Origin: an uncultured Lachnospiraceae bacterium
GTDB taxonomy: Bacteria > Bacillota > Clostridia > Lachnospirales > Lachnospiraceae
Direction of reading: 5' to 3'
Length of the DNA stretch: 38,035 bases
Assembly: GCA_949915905.1 (NCBI GenBank)
Contig: CATLEQ010000007.1
Coordinates: 1-38,035 of the forward strand
Every line of letters starts with the position of its first letter. Position 1 is the first letter of the stretch. This document shows, piece by piece, positions 1-10,572 of the stretch. A program made the position numbers and the translations under genes. The notes below the pieces were generated by a model, which saw nothing but the letters and a program-made list of their open reading frames with translations, made no database searches and was not told the origin of the DNA.

Positions 1-2
1 TA

Positions 3-1733
3 GAGGAAAAACGCGCCATCATTGATGAGCGCGTTAGTATGCATGGGTTTCAGCGGGGCAATATTATAGGGATAGACGGCTACAGCATTTTTGACGGGAA
101 GGATTATTCTGACCGCGAATATGTGCAGCAGGCCTTGCAGGGAAAAGTCTATGTGTCCGAGCCGTTGATCAGTAAGATTACCGGAGAACTATCTATCATG
201 GTTGCCGCACCGATTTATTCTGGCGGGGAGCAGAATTCCCGGATTGTGGGAGTGGTTTATTTTGTACCGCAGGAGACATTTTTAAATGATATCGTGTCTT
301 CTATCAAGGTGGGGCAGAGCAGCCGCGCGTATATGATTAATAAATCAGGGGATACGATTGCGGATGTCACTTTGGAGACGATTACGGTTCAAAATGTTGA
401 GCGGGAGGCGCAGGGAGATGATTCCTTGCAGGAACTGGCGGCCTTTCACGCGGACATGCGGAAAGGGGAAAATGGATTTGGCAGTTTCCGGGATTCTGAC
501 GGGGATCGTTTTTTGGCGTATGCCCCGGTGGGAGGCACGGATGGATGGAGTGTTGCCGTTACGGCATTGAAGACGGACTATCTGTCGGATACCTATTTTG
601 GCATCATTATTAACCTGGTGGTGATTGTGGTTTCCATTTTGGCATCCATCGTGGTGGCCATGAAGTTGTCCAGCAATATCAGCGTGCCCATGCAGAGATG
701 TGCAAGGCGGATGAAGCAGTTGGTGGAGGGAGATTTGACATCACCGGCTCCAGAAGCCATAGGCGAGGATGAAACGGCGGATCTGACCCGTTCTACGGCG
801 GAGATGATAGCGGGGCTGAATATGATTATCAATGATATCGGCTACCTGCTTACGGAGATGGCCAACCAGAACTTTGATATTCAATCGTCCCATCGCAATG
901 CTTATGTAGGTGAGTTCCAGAATATTTTGACCTCCATGCGTACGTTAAAGCTGGAATTGAGTAACACCATGCGTCAGATTGATGCGTCCGCGGGTCAAGT
1001 GTCTTCCGCCAGCGGCCAGGTTTCAGTGGGTGCCCAGTCCTTGAGTCAGGGCTCCGTGGAGCAGGCAAGTTCCGTGGAGGAGTTGGCGGCCACCATCTCA
1101 GATATTTCCGAGAGTGCGAAAAAGACCGCTTCCGCTGCCAAAGAAGCAGGAAAGTTCGTGGAGGAAGCAGGGGCGCAGTTGGGTGTCAGCATGGAATATG
1201 TCAAGGAACTGAATCGGGCCATGGAGAAGATATCAGGTTCTTCGGAGGAGATAGCCAAGATTATTGGAACCATCGAAAGCATTGCGTTCCAGACGAACAT
1301 TCTGGCGTTGAATGCAGCGGTGGAGGCTGCCCGGGCAGGAACCTCAGGAAAGGGATTTGCAGTCGTTGCGGACGAGGTGCGCGACCTTGCTTCTAAGTCG
1401 GATTCGGCTGCCAAGGCCACGAAGGAATTGATTGAGAGTTCGATTGCCGCCGTCACCGAAGGCGGGCAGGCGGTAAACAAGGTCACGGAAGCTTTGAGAC
1501 TTACAAGTGTCAGTGCCGGCAATGTGACTTCGAAGATGGACGTGGTCGTGGAGGCCGTGGAAAACCAGACTACCGCGATTGCCCAGGTTACGGAAGGGAT
1601 TGACCAGATTTCCAACGTGGTGCAGACGAATAGTGCGACCTCTCAACAGAGTGCGGCGGCCAGTCAGGAGCTGTCGGCCGAGGCCAACAGTTTGAAACGT
1701 TTGGTGGATCAGTTTGTTTTGGCAAATGATTAA
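3..1733 (+). CDS. Methyl-accepting chemotaxis protein (dCache-like sensor, TM, HAMP, MCP signalling domain), 5'-truncated by window edge
   Basis: Frame is open from nt 3 ([16 protein letters not shown]...); classic MCP hairpin tip [37 protein letters not shown]; hydrophobic TM segment followed by HAMP-like region. Confidence 0.95.
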   Translation, partial: EEKRAIIDERVSMHGFQRGNIIGIDGYSIFDGKDYSDREYVQQALQGKVYVSEPLISKITGELSIMVAAPIYSGGEQNSRIVGVVYFVPQETFLNDIVSSIKVGQSSRAYMINKSGDTIADVTLETITVQNVEREAQGDDSLQELAAFHADMRKGENGFGSFRDSDGDRFLAYAPVGGTDGWSVAVTALKTDYLSDTYFGIIINLVVIVVSILASIVVAMKLSSNISVPMQRCARRMKQLVEGDLTSPAPEAIGEDETADLTRSTAEMIAGLNMIINDIGYLLTEMANQNFDIQSSHRNAYVGEFQNILTSMRTLKLELSNTMRQIDASAGQVSSASGQVSVGAQSLSQGSVEQASSVEELAATISDISESAKKTASAAKEAGKFVEEAGAQLGVSMEYVKELNRAMEKISGSSEEIAKIIGTIESIAFQTNILALNAAVEAARAGTSGKGFAVVADEVRDLASKSDSAAKATKELIESSIAAVTEGGQAVNKVTEALRLTSVSAGNVTSKMDVVVEAVENQTTAIAQVTEGIDQISNVVQTNSATSQQSAAASQELSAEANSLKRLVDQFVLAND

Positions 1734-1744
1734 GCCAGGGCGGG

Positions 1745-2227
1745 ATGGAAATGGAATTTGTAAAATATTATGACATTGGCTTGAATTTGTTTTGCAGGCA
1801 GTTTCCAGAGCCAGAGAAAATCATAAATGATGCAAAAGCTGACGGCGTGTGCTGCATTTTGACCGGAACGGACATGAAAGAGAATTAGATTCGCTGCCTG
1901 GAAAAGCATATCGTGTTGGCAGAGAAACTGGACATGCCATTGTTTCTCCATGAGCGCAGCGCGGTCGATGATTTTGTAAAGCGGTTCAAAAACCATCCGG
2001 ATATCTGCAAAAAATCCGTCGTGCACTGCTTTACGGGAAATAAGGATACGCTGGACAAATACCTTTCCATGGGCTTTTCAATCGGCATCACGGGATGGAT
2101 TTGTGACGAACGCCGCGCGAAGAAACTGCGGGACGCGGTGCGCATTATTCCATTGGAGCGGATTCTGGTGGAGACGGAGTTGACAGAACACGCGAAGAAG
2201 AACACGAAAAGAATTTTCCGGATATAA
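1745..2227 (+). pseudogene. TatD-family metal-dependent hydrolase, decayed (in-frame TAG plus two apparent internal deletions)
   Basis: ATG at 1745 gives MEMEFVKYYDIGLNLFCRQFPEPEKIINDAKADGVCCILTGTDMKEN-stop, then same frame IRCLEKHIVLAEKLDMPLFLHERSA...VVHCFTGNKDTLDKYLSMGFSIGITGWICDERRAKKLRDAVRIIPLERILVET, all TatD hallmarks; the segment between, and the segment before the C-terminal ELTEHAKKNTKRIFRI, are missing. Confidence 0.85.
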
Positions 2228-2239
2228 AGGGGAACGATC

Positions 2240-2578
2240 ATGGCATCGAAAGTGGAATTTGTAGAATTCGTCGTCGACCAGCTACATGAGGCGGGAACCG
2301 TCACATATAAGAAAATGTTTGGGGAATACGGCGTGTATTGTAACGGGAAGATTTTCGGAGTAATCTGTGACGACCAGCTTTTTGTCAAGATTACCGAGGC
2401 CGGACGGAAGACTTGTCCTGACTTGACGGAGGCACCGCCATACGAGGGAGCCAAAAATTATTTTCTCTTCGAGGACGTGGAGAATAAGGAAATGCTGACG
2501 AAATTCGTGGCGGCGACGTATCAGGAGCTTCCCGAGCCGAAGCCGAAAAAGAGGGCAAAAAAGGCTAAAGGCAAATAG
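2240..2578 (+). CDS. TfoX N-terminal domain-containing protein
   Basis: VTYKKMFGEYGVYCNGKIFGVICDDQLFVKIT...PPYEGAKNYFLFEDVENKE; typical TfoX_N pattern; Lys-rich tail. Confidence 0.85.
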   Translation: MASKVEFVEFVVDQLHEAGTVTYKKMFGEYGVYCNGKIFGVICDDQLFVKITEAGRKTCPDLTEAPPYEGAKNYFLFEDVENKEMLTKFVAATYQELPEPKPKKRAKKAKGK

Positions 2579-2582
2579 AACT

Positions 2583-2612
2583 CCCGGCCAATCAACATGG
2601 TGGTTGGCCGGG
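2583..2612. terminator. Bidirectional hairpin terminator between convergent genes
   Basis: CCCGGCCAATCA-acatgg-TGGTTGGCCGGG inverted repeat (one G-T wobble), between convergent stops. Confidence 0.7.
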
Positions 2613-2636
2613 AAAATATTATTAAACGGGATGACT

Positions 2637-4268
2637 TCAAATCTCAAAATTTTCGATTATACAAGAATGCTTTTTCGTTTTTTGCTTGTAATTTATTCCT
2701 ACGAGAAGTAGGTTGCCTTGATAATCTTTTAGGGCATCTATATAGTGTCTGTTTTTAATCTGGGCAATTGCGCCGATTGCAGATTGATTCCATTTGAGTT
2801 CAATTATTACTGCGGGTTTATCCATGTGCAACTTCCGAGGAATAAAGCATATATCGGCGAATCCCTTGCCGGTTGGCATTTCCCGGATGATTGTGTAGTA
2901 CTCTCTGGCAGAATAAAAGGCCAAATTAATGGTACAACTGAGAGAATTTTCGTCGTTATATTGGAGAATGGCGATTTCCTTATGTGCGCGGTCAATGCCT
3001 TTTGCCACCGCGTCACTATCCATTGCCCACAGTGATTCGAGGAGTTGTCTCGAGTGTTCTATGGAATGAATTACTTCATGCCAGTTTGTCGTGCTGATTG
3101 CATTTACATATTCTTGAGAAACTTCTTTATTTGGAATCGCCACGGTTCCTTGTGTACTATTGAATGTTAAGTATCCAAGGTGTACCAAAAGCGTTAAAAT
3201 ATCATCTTTCGTTGCAAAGGTAGTCATGTCATTCTCGAAGGTTCCTATGTTGATGTGGATTTCTTCTTTTGCCAGCATTTTGACAACGGCATCTTTTAAT
3301 CCGTCCATGTCCATCTGGATGTAAATTTTAAGCGCCTCATATGTCTCGGTCTGATTCCAATATGTCCCATATTTGTGTCGAAGCATTGCTTCCACCACGG
3401 ACTTGGGATTATATATGGAATGGCATATCTCGTTTTCTTCCGTATGGGTAATTAACTGATAGCCGTCATACCAGACTCTTGCTTCCTCGAAATTCATTTT
3501 ATGCGTTGCGCAGAGTTCTTTCACTTCGTTTTCGGTAAATCCAAAATATTCAGCAAAATCACCGGAATCCGTCATGGAGTATTCGGTAAACATATTTAAT
3601 GCAGAACCCCCCAGGGGGTATTCTCTTCTGCCCCTGGCAGAATTCACCTTATGCGAACCATATTTTTTGATTGGAAGAATACCGGCCATGTAAGCCAGTG
3701 CGACATAGTCCTTGTCTTTCAGCCATGCGCGCAAAAAATCAAGATACTTTTTCTGTGCCTCTTTGTCCTGCTGATATTCACGGAAAAGGCAATCCCATTC
3801 ATCAATTAGAATGACAAAAGGTTGATTCGTATAGGAAAAAATATCCTGCATTACGAACGCTAACCGATTTCCATCTACATAATCGGGATACTTTCGCCTT
3901 AAATCGGCAATGATTCGTGCTTGGAGTATGCAAAGCATTTCCTCTATATTGTCGGTTGCGCTGAGAAATTCCTGCATATTGACTTTGATGACATCATATT
4001 GGTTCAAATGCGCTTGGTATGATTTTGCATGGCTGATTTTTAAATTTTCAAACAAATCGGAGGAAGAGATGTCATGGCCATAGTATGCGGCCAGCATATC
4101 CATCGCCATTGACTTCCCGAAACGTCTTGGGCGGCTGACACATAGGAATTTCTGCCTTGTATTTAGAACATTGTTTGTTTTTTCGATAAGCGCGGTCTTG
4201 TCTACATATATTGCAGAATTTAAGCTTTCGCAGAAACCTTTATTGCCCGGATTTAAATAAATGCCCAT
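2637..4268 (-). CDS. AAA-ATPase-like / PD-(D/E)XK nuclease family protein (AAA-ATPase_like + DUF1703-type)
   Basis: N-term YVDKTALIEKTN...SRPRRFGKSMAMDMLAAYY, ILIDEWD Walker B-like, C-term GFADICFIPRKLHMDKPAVIIELKWN (D-ExK). Confidence 0.85.
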   Translation of the reverse strand: MGIYLNPGNKGFCESLNSAIYVDKTALIEKTNNVLNTRQKFLCVSRPRRFGKSMAMDMLAAYYGHDISSSDLFENLKISHAKSYQAHLNQYDVIKVNMQEFLSATDNIEEMLCILQARIIADLRRKYPDYVDGNRLAFVMQDIFSYTNQPFVILIDEWDCLFREYQQDKEAQKKYLDFLRAWLKDKDYVALAYMAGILPIKKYGSHKVNSARGRREYPLGGSALNMFTEYSMTDSGDFAEYFGFTENEVKELCATHKMNFEEARVWYDGYQLITHTEENEICHSIYNPKSVVEAMLRHKYGTYWNQTETYEALKIYIQMDMDGLKDAVVKMLAKEEIHINIGTFENDMTTFATKDDILTLLVHLGYLTFNSTQGTVAIPNKEVSQEYVNAISTTNWHEVIHSIEHSRQLLESLWAMDSDAVAKGIDRAHKEIAILQYNDENSLSCTINLAFYSAREYYTIIREMPTGKGFADICFIPRKLHMDKPAVIIELKWNQSAIGAIAQIKNRHYIDALKDYQGNLLLVGINYKQKTKKHSCIIENFEI

Positions 4269-4504
4269 AATGTCTTTACCTCCTATTTTTCTCCGTCATG
4301 TTATGTCACTTATTATAACGGTAAGGAAGGAAAAAAGCAACATTTCAGAAGTGTTTTGGAAAAGGTTTGGAATAAATTGAGAAATAAATTAACGGAAACT
4401 TTGTGCAACAAATAAAAACTATTTCCTTAGGTATGGTATATGTGGTATACTTATGACGTTAATCAAAGAAAACTGTTAGATAAAAAGTAAATGGAGAGAG
4501 TGCA

Positions 4505-6439
4505 ATGAGTGGAAAGATAAAAAGGCTGTTAAGTGTTCTGTTGGTGATGAGCATGATTTTAGTGGGATTTACAAGATGTAGTGGGGAAACAGATAATCAT
4601 GTGATAGAGGAAAACAATCTGGGACAAGAGCTAGAAGAGGAAATTAAGGATGAGAATGCCAATGAACAAATCACTGAGAATGACACTGAGAATATTCCTG
4701 AAAATGATATAGAAGTAGGGAGAAATGTAGAAGATGCGGATGAGGTTTTGAGTGAAGTAAAAAATTCGGAAAATGAACTGACGGATATTCAGAAGAATTC
4801 GGTTAGCATGTTGAATTATTTGACGGTTCTTTCCCAAGAGATAAACTTGTCAAAAAATAGTAGAATATATTTGGAAGAAGCATATTCATCACTTATTAGC
4901 AATACGAATCCAAATTCCATTGATGGGAGAACGCTGGTAGAACTGAATTCATTGTTGGATACGCTGGAAAATTACCGTATGATTACCGTGAAGCGTGAAC
5001 GACTAGAGTATATTTATGAGCAGAATCAGGCGAAAGCCTTGAAAGAAGCTTTGCCAAATCCAATTGGATTACTTGGAGCTGCTAAATCGGCGAATCTTAT
5101 GCAATTGGTGTCGTCTGTGGCGTATATGGCGGTTGATTCATATAGTAGCTATACAGCATTTACATCGGAAAATGATTTGGAATATATAAAAAGCGGATGG
5201 ACATTAGATGATGAAGAAGCGGAGCATCTGCACAACAGTAGAAAGGCAACTTTTAATTATTTGGTGGAGATGGTTAACCAGTATTCGTTGCCAGGAGAAC
5301 TTGCTTTGAGTGAAGAAAGTGTTGAGGATTTTGTAGAGTGGAAGAATAAAAGTAATGTTGTTAGCAGAATACAGTTTTTCGAATCAAATGAAGCAACATA
5401 TCGTGCTTTTGGAGAATATTGGCTCACACTTTCGCGGAATTATTATGAAAATAAGGATTATGAGAAATGTCTTGAAGCACTTAAGAAGTATGAGGATTTG
5501 GACATACATATTTTTAGAAGGGATTATGACTATGCCAGTGTCCTTCCAATGGCAATCGTAGCGGCAGGGGAGGTCTTGGATGAGGAGGACTATCTGGAAC
5601 TTGCGGAAGAATATGCTATGAAGATAGTTGATAATTCAGCGCAGGGCGATTGGGCATTGCGTTATTTTGCATCGCAAACTTTTTTAGATATATATTCCAG
5701 AACAAAAGATAAAGAGTGCTTGAAAAGGGCATATGATATTGCATTGGACAATGTAAATATACTCGTAGATAGGCAAAAAGAATTGAATGAGGAGTATTTG
5801 GCGGATGTGCAAAAAGTAGATATTCCGAAAGAGGTATCAAAAGAAGAGAAAAAAGAATTTAAAGATTATAATAAAATGCTTGTAGAGGAACGAAAAACGG
5901 CATTACCGCCAGTTTATAAGCCGTTATTGCTGAATTGTGAGTTGTTATTTGGATTGGCAAATGAATTGGATATTGATGTTATGGAACAAGAAAAAATTGA
6001 TAGGATCCTACATGAAAATGGGGAGCCGATTTTCTCGGTTGCGCCATTGGATGATTGGTATAAATATTCAAGTCATTCTCAAAGTGAAGAAAAAAGTATT
6101 GAATTTGATGGTAAGAAGCTTATTGTTCCAGCCGAATTAGTTACAGAGGATTCTAAAATCATTGTCAGGATAAGTGATTCGAATGGCGGTACGGTAATTG
6201 GGGACTGGAATGTGAAAGAAGTAAAACGCAAATCGGGAGAGGAAATTAGTACTTTCGAGGCAGTTTACGTAAGTGAACTTTCAAAAGAGTTTAAGTATGC
6301 AGATGGTATTGGAGTGACGATTGAAATTGTGCCCGAGAGCGATAGCTCGTTAGAACCTTTGATATATACCTTCAAGGCGAAAGCGGGAAAAAAATTTCTT
6401 GTTGTACCAGATTTGGAATTTGAGCAGGTGAAAAAATGA
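4505..6439 (+). CDS. Exported/possible lipoprotein of unknown function, acidic N-terminal linker, possible TPR-like middle region
   Basis: Signal-type N-terminus MSGKIKRLLSVLLVMSMILVGFTRCSG (non-canonical lipobox FTRC); Glu/Asn-rich linker; helical repeats; no family recognised. Confidence 0.75.
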   Translation: MSGKIKRLLSVLLVMSMILVGFTRCSGETDNHVIEENNLGQELEEEIKDENANEQITENDTENIPENDIEVGRNVEDADEVLSEVKNSENELTDIQKNSVSMLNYLTVLSQEINLSKNSRIYLEEAYSSLISNTNPNSIDGRTLVELNSLLDTLENYRMITVKRERLEYIYEQNQAKALKEALPNPIGLLGAAKSANLMQLVSSVAYMAVDSYSSYTAFTSENDLEYIKSGWTLDDEEAEHLHNSRKATFNYLVEMVNQYSLPGELALSEESVEDFVEWKNKSNVVSRIQFFESNEATYRAFGEYWLTLSRNYYENKDYEKCLEALKKYEDLDIHIFRRDYDYASVLPMAIVAAGEVLDEEDYLELAEEYAMKIVDNSAQGDWALRYFASQTFLDIYSRTKDKECLKRAYDIALDNVNILVDRQKELNEEYLADVQKVDIPKEVSKEEKKEFKDYNKMLVEERKTALPPVYKPLLLNCELLFGLANELDIDVMEQEKIDRILHENGEPIFSVAPLDDWYKYSSHSQSEEKSIEFDGKKLIVPAELVTEDSKIIVRISDSNGGTVIGDWNVKEVKRKSGEEISTFEAVYVSELSKEFKYADGIGVTIEIVPESDSSLEPLIYTFKAKAGKKFLVVPDLEFEQVKK

Positions 6440-7338
6440 AAAAACGACTTTGGGCGGTTTTGTTATGTGTTTGTATTATAATGCAGTGTGGTGTTCGAGT
6501 TTGTGCTTATGATAGGAAGGAGCATGATGAGGTTTTAGAGAAGGTCTTGTTTGGAGATGAAAAATATAAGGAAAATCATAAGGAGAATAGGGATATCTAT
6601 GAGGCTGTTAAAGCTATTGAGTGCGGGTCGTATCTTTGTCTGGATCAATATAATGGTAACGGAAAAGACAATTTAGAGTGTCTTAAAACTTATGGAGTGA
6701 ATGGTCTCCCTAGCGATATAGGAGTGATAGATTTTAAAGGAAATCAACATCACCGGCAGTATACTCATAAAGGGTGGGATTATAAATACCCACTAGAGAA
6801 AGGAAAAGACAAAGATAAGGCAAATTGGTTGATTCGGAAAAAAATTCTCCAATCAACAGTTGAAAGAGTATTTGATTCTAAGAAAGGCATTGTTTCAAAT
6901 TTGTTTGGAAAAGTAAAGTCGCTTTTTTCGAAAGAAGAATATTCAAAGCAATATGATAGTTTTTGTGCTTTGGTATATTATGTGCATGTGCTGGGGGATC
7001 AAATTGATGCCAATGAATATGAGGAAGGTTTTTTTGCTGTTCCATTTAGTAAAATGTCAGGAAAAGGGGATTGCTGTATCGTAGAGGAGTTGGAAAAGCA
7101 TTTGGATATTCTTTTTGAGAGTCAGAAAGAAAGTACGGAATATATAAATTTTAAGAATGGCATGGAAGAAATTCGAATAAAAGCAGAACAATGTTATGCT
7201 CGAGCAGGAGGTTTGTATATTCCTGAAAATTTTGAAGCTTACCGTGAGTGTGAATGTGAATTTTTAAAGTTACTTGAGGATAATATACCTGAATTGCTCG
7301 AAAATGAAGAATTTTTTAAGAAAGTTTTTTATCAATGA
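6436..7338 (+). CDS. Secreted protein of unknown function, possibly zinc-dependent phospholipase C / S1-P1 nuclease-like
   Basis: Signal peptide MKKRLWAVLLCVCIIMQCGVRVCAYD; His-rich HHRQYTHKGWD and HVLGD (HxxxD) motifs; ATG overlaps the stop of the upstream gene (ATGA). Confidence 0.7.
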   Translation: MKKRLWAVLLCVCIIMQCGVRVCAYDRKEHDEVLEKVLFGDEKYKENHKENRDIYEAVKAIECGSYLCLDQYNGNGKDNLECLKTYGVNGLPSDIGVIDFKGNQHHRQYTHKGWDYKYPLEKGKDKDKANWLIRKKILQSTVERVFDSKKGIVSNLFGKVKSLFSKEEYSKQYDSFCALVYYVHVLGDQIDANEYEEGFFAVPFSKMSGKGDCCIVEELEKHLDILFESQKESTEYINFKNGMEEIRIKAEQCYARAGGLYIPENFEAYRECECEFLKLLEDNIPELLENEEFFKKVFYQ

Positions 7339-7371
7339 AAAAGATGAATGCTAAAGAAAGATGAAAGGGTT

Positions 7372-8736
7372 ATGAGTACGGTCAAGGATTTTACGAAGGG
7401 CAGCCCGGCCAGGGGCATCATGTTTTTTGCGTTGCCGCTTATGTTGGGGAATTTGTTTCAGCAATTATATACAATGGTGGACACCATCATTGTCGGACAA
7501 GGGGTCGGTGTGAACGCGCTGGCCTCTCTTGGCGCCGCAGATTGGTTTAACTGGATGGTACTGGGCTTCATGACGGGATTGACGCAAGGGTTCGGTATTC
7601 TTTTTTCACAGCTATACGGTGCAGGGGACATTGCGAGATTGAAGAAGGCGCTGGGGGACGCGTGCGTTATCGTTTTGGCGGCAATCATTTTGTTGACCAT
7701 GATGGCGGAGCTTGCCATAACCCCCATATTGCATGTGTTAAACACGCCGGTGGACGTTTATGACGGCGCGGTATTGTATTTGCGGATTTTATTTGCCGGA
7801 ATTCCCGTCAGTCTGCTTTATAATTTTGTGTCTGCCATGCTCCGGTCGCTGGGGGACGGAAAAACGCCGCTTTATGCCATGGTGTGCGCGTCTTGTGTAA
7901 ATATCGGGCTGGACAGCTTGTTTGTATTGGGTTTGAAATGGGGGATTGCCGGGGCGGCGGGCGCGACGATTATTGCCCAGGCGGTGTCGCTTCTATATTG
8001 CGTGCGGGTGATTCGGAAGATTTCTATTTTGCATATACAAAAAGAGGACTTGCAACCGGATAAAAGGATGGTTTTGAAGTTGTTGGGACTCGGACTTCCG
8101 ATTATGTTCCAGAATACGATTATCAGCGTGGGCGGCATGGTAGTCCAATACGTGATAAATGGGTTCGGAGTGCTGTTCGTGGCGGGATTTACGGCGACCA
8201 ACAAATTGTATGGGATTCTGGAGGTGGCGGCGATTTCTTACGGATTTTCCGTAACGACGTACGTGGCGCAAAATTACGGCGCGGGCGATTATGGACGGAT
8301 TCGAAAAGGGATTCGGTCGGGAGTCGGACTTGCAGTTGTCACGTCGTGCATCATTTCTGCCTTTATGGCGTTTTGCGGGCGGTTCATTTTATCATTATTT
8401 ATCTCTGCGCCCGAGCCGGAGGCCGGAATGGTGTTGGGAATTGCGTGGCATTATTTGCAGATCATGAGTGCCTTTTTGTCGGTGTTGTATTTGCTATACG
8501 TATATCGCGCGGCATTACAAGGTCTGGGAAATACTTTGATTCCCATGATTTCTGGCGGCGTGGAGCTTGTCATGCGTGTCGGTGCGGTTATGATATTGCC
8601 TCATTTTATGGGCGAGGAAGGCTTGTTTTGGGCCGAGGTGCTGGCATGGGCAGGGGCGGCGGTGATACTGGGAATCGCGTATTATGTGGAAATGCGTAGA
8701 AAAGAGCAGGCACGCAGAGTAAAAGGGCGGGAATAG
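7372..8736 (+). CDS. MATE family efflux transporter
   Basis: TKGSPARGIMFFALPLMLGNLFQQLYTMVDTIIVGQ...; 12-TM hydrophobic pattern. ORF open from 7348; ATG at 7372 preferred. Confidence 0.93.
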   Translation: MSTVKDFTKGSPARGIMFFALPLMLGNLFQQLYTMVDTIIVGQGVGVNALASLGAADWFNWMVLGFMTGLTQGFGILFSQLYGAGDIARLKKALGDACVIVLAAIILLTMMAELAITPILHVLNTPVDVYDGAVLYLRILFAGIPVSLLYNFVSAMLRSLGDGKTPLYAMVCASCVNIGLDSLFVLGLKWGIAGAAGATIIAQAVSLLYCVRVIRKISILHIQKEDLQPDKRMVLKLLGLGLPIMFQNTIISVGGMVVQYVINGFGVLFVAGFTATNKLYGILEVAAISYGFSVTTYVAQNYGAGDYGRIRKGIRSGVGLAVVTSCIISAFMAFCGRFILSLFISAPEPEAGMVLGIAWHYLQIMSAFLSVLYLLYVYRAALQGLGNTLIPMISGGVELVMRVGAVMILPHFMGEEGLFWAEVLAWAGAAVILGIAYYVEMRRKEQARRVKGRE

Positions 8737-8756
8737 AGAAACTACTTTTGACTTCG

Positions 8757-8798
8757 TATCCGGTTATAGAATGAATCTATAACCGGATATTTTTTTTA
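8757..8798 (+). terminator. Rho-independent terminator
   Basis: TATCCGGTTATAGA-atgaa-TCTATAACCGGATA followed by TTTTTTTT. Confidence 0.9.
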
Positions 8799-8802
8799 CA
8801 TA

Positions 8803-8832
8803 TTGGACGGTTTAATCCTAGTATGTTAGTAT
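8803..8832 (+). promoter_or_regulatory. Sigma-A-type promoter of metY-like gene
   Basis: TTGGAC-N18-TAGTAT, then AGGAGG RBS before ATG at 8870. Confidence 0.5.
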
Positions 8833-8869
8833 GAATACATAACAAGTGCTCATAATAGGAGGTATAAAA

Positions 8870-10275
8870 ATGGCAGAGAATATTAATATTAAGGATTCTA
8901 AAAACTGGGGATTTGAGACGCGGCAATTACATATAGGGCAGGAGCAGGCGGATCCGGTGACGGATGCGAGGGCGGTTCCGATTTATGCGACGACATCTTA
9001 TGTGTTCCATGATTCACGGCATGCCGCCGACCGTTTTGGATTGCGGGACGCGGGAAATATTTACGGCAGGCTTACGAATCCGACGCAGGACGTATTTGAG
9101 CAGCGTATTGCTTCGTTGGAGGGCGGCGTGGCGGCATTGGCGGTGGCATCCGGGGCGGCGGCCATCAGCTATACGTTCCAGGCGCTGGCGAAGGCGGGCG
9201 AGCATATCGTGGCATCCAAGACGATTTACGGCGGGACTTATAATTTGCTTGCGCATACGCTCCCGTTGACAAATAACATCAATACGACATTCGTGGATCC
9301 AGAGGTTGAGGGCTCTTTTGAGGCGGCGATTCAGGAAAATACGAAGGCGATTTTTGTGGAAACCCTGGGAAATCCGAACTCAAATCTGATGGATTTGGAA
9401 GTGTTGGCAGAGGTTGCACACAAGCATCAAATTCCACTGGTGGTTGATTCCACGTTTGCGACTCCTTATTTGATTCGTCCGATAGAATACGGCGCGGACA
9501 TCGTGGTGCATTCCGCGACAAAATTCATCGGCGGGCACGGCACGGCCATCGGCGGCGTTATCATTGACAGCGGAAACTTTGAATGGAAGGCATCCGGTAA
9601 ATATCCGTGGATTTCAGAGGCGAATCCGAGTTATCATGGGATTTCCTTTGCGGACGCGGTGGGAGCGGCGGCATTTGTAACATACATCCGTGCGATTTTA
9701 CTGCGTGATACCGGTGCGACGCTTTCCCCGTTCCATGCGTTTATTTTCCTGCAAGGTCTGGAAACGCTGTCACTTCGCGTGGAACGCCATGTGAGCAATG
9801 CGTTGAAAATCGTGGATTATCTGGCAAACCATCCGCAGGTGGAGGCGGTGCATCATCCGTCTCTGGCAAGTGAGCCGAGCCATGAATTATATAAGAAATA
9901 TTTGCTGAATGGCGGAGGTTCCATCTTTACCTTTGAGGTCAAGGGGGATGCCAGGACGGCGCAGACGTTTATTCCCGCGAGCAACGAGCCAAAGTCATGC
10001 TTGCATGACCTTGGCGACTGCCGCGAGGGTGCAATACCCCGTAGCTTGCTGCGGGGTATTGCACTGACAATTTGGCAATCTTTTCCTTGCTGGCAAACGT
10101 GGCGGACGTGAAGTCGCTGGCAATTCATCCGGCGACGACTACGCACAGCCAGTGTACGGAGGAAGAATTGCTCGACCAGGGAATCAAGCCGAACACGATT
10201 CGGTTGTCCATCGGTCTTGAAAAGGTGGAGGATTTGATTGCGGCACTGGATGCGGCATTTGAAGCAGTGAAATAA
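8870..10275 (+). pseudogene. metY: O-acetylhomoserine aminocarboxypropyltransferase / sulfhydrylase, interrupted by a 92-nt hairpin element
   Basis: GFETRQLHIGQ...PIYATTSYVF...YGRLTNPTQDVFEQRIASLEGG...[18 protein letters not shown]; homologous reading resumes in another frame as DNLAIFSLLANVADVKSLAIHPATTTHSQCTEEEL...RLSIGLE at 10066. Confidence 0.88.
9974..10065 (+). repeat. MITE/REP-like two-hairpin element inserted in metY
   Basis: CCAAAGTCATGC-tt-GCATGACCTTGG hairpin then GTGCAATACCCCGTAGC-tt-GCTGCGGGGTATTGCAC hairpin; 5' part recurs inverted at 15579-15611, 3' part recurs at 18905-18956. Confidence 0.85.
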
Positions 10276-10285
10276 ATTTGCGAGT

Positions 10286-10308
10286 GGGGCGTTCGATTCG
10301 GACGCCCC
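10286..10308 (+). terminator. Hairpin terminator after metY
   Basis: GGGGCGTTCG-att-CGGACGCCCC then taatttgatt. Confidence 0.6.
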
Positions 10309-10572
10309 TAATTTGATTACTTTTCACGGGGGATCGCCTTGAAGTTTGCGAGACAGTACGCCAAAGATAGATAAAATCCAGCGAAAAATTTGTTGCCATT
10401 CTATTTCTCATGTGCTAATATAATCCCAAAGCATATTTTCTTTTATGATTCAATCTGAAGAGAATCCTTCGTCAAATCAGAACATCAGAAAATCCATGCT
10501 TGATACAATACCATTTAAACAAAAGCAGGAGATTTTGATGGGTCTCCTGCCATAATGAGAGGAGGAAGTGGT

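Noticed and set aside
1046-1615. 189-aa minus-strand ORF
   Set aside because: Antisense to the conserved MCP signalling domain.
9953-10110. Programmed frameshift in metY
   Set aside because: A 92-nt hairpin element with copies elsewhere in the window explains the frame change; no slippery site needed.
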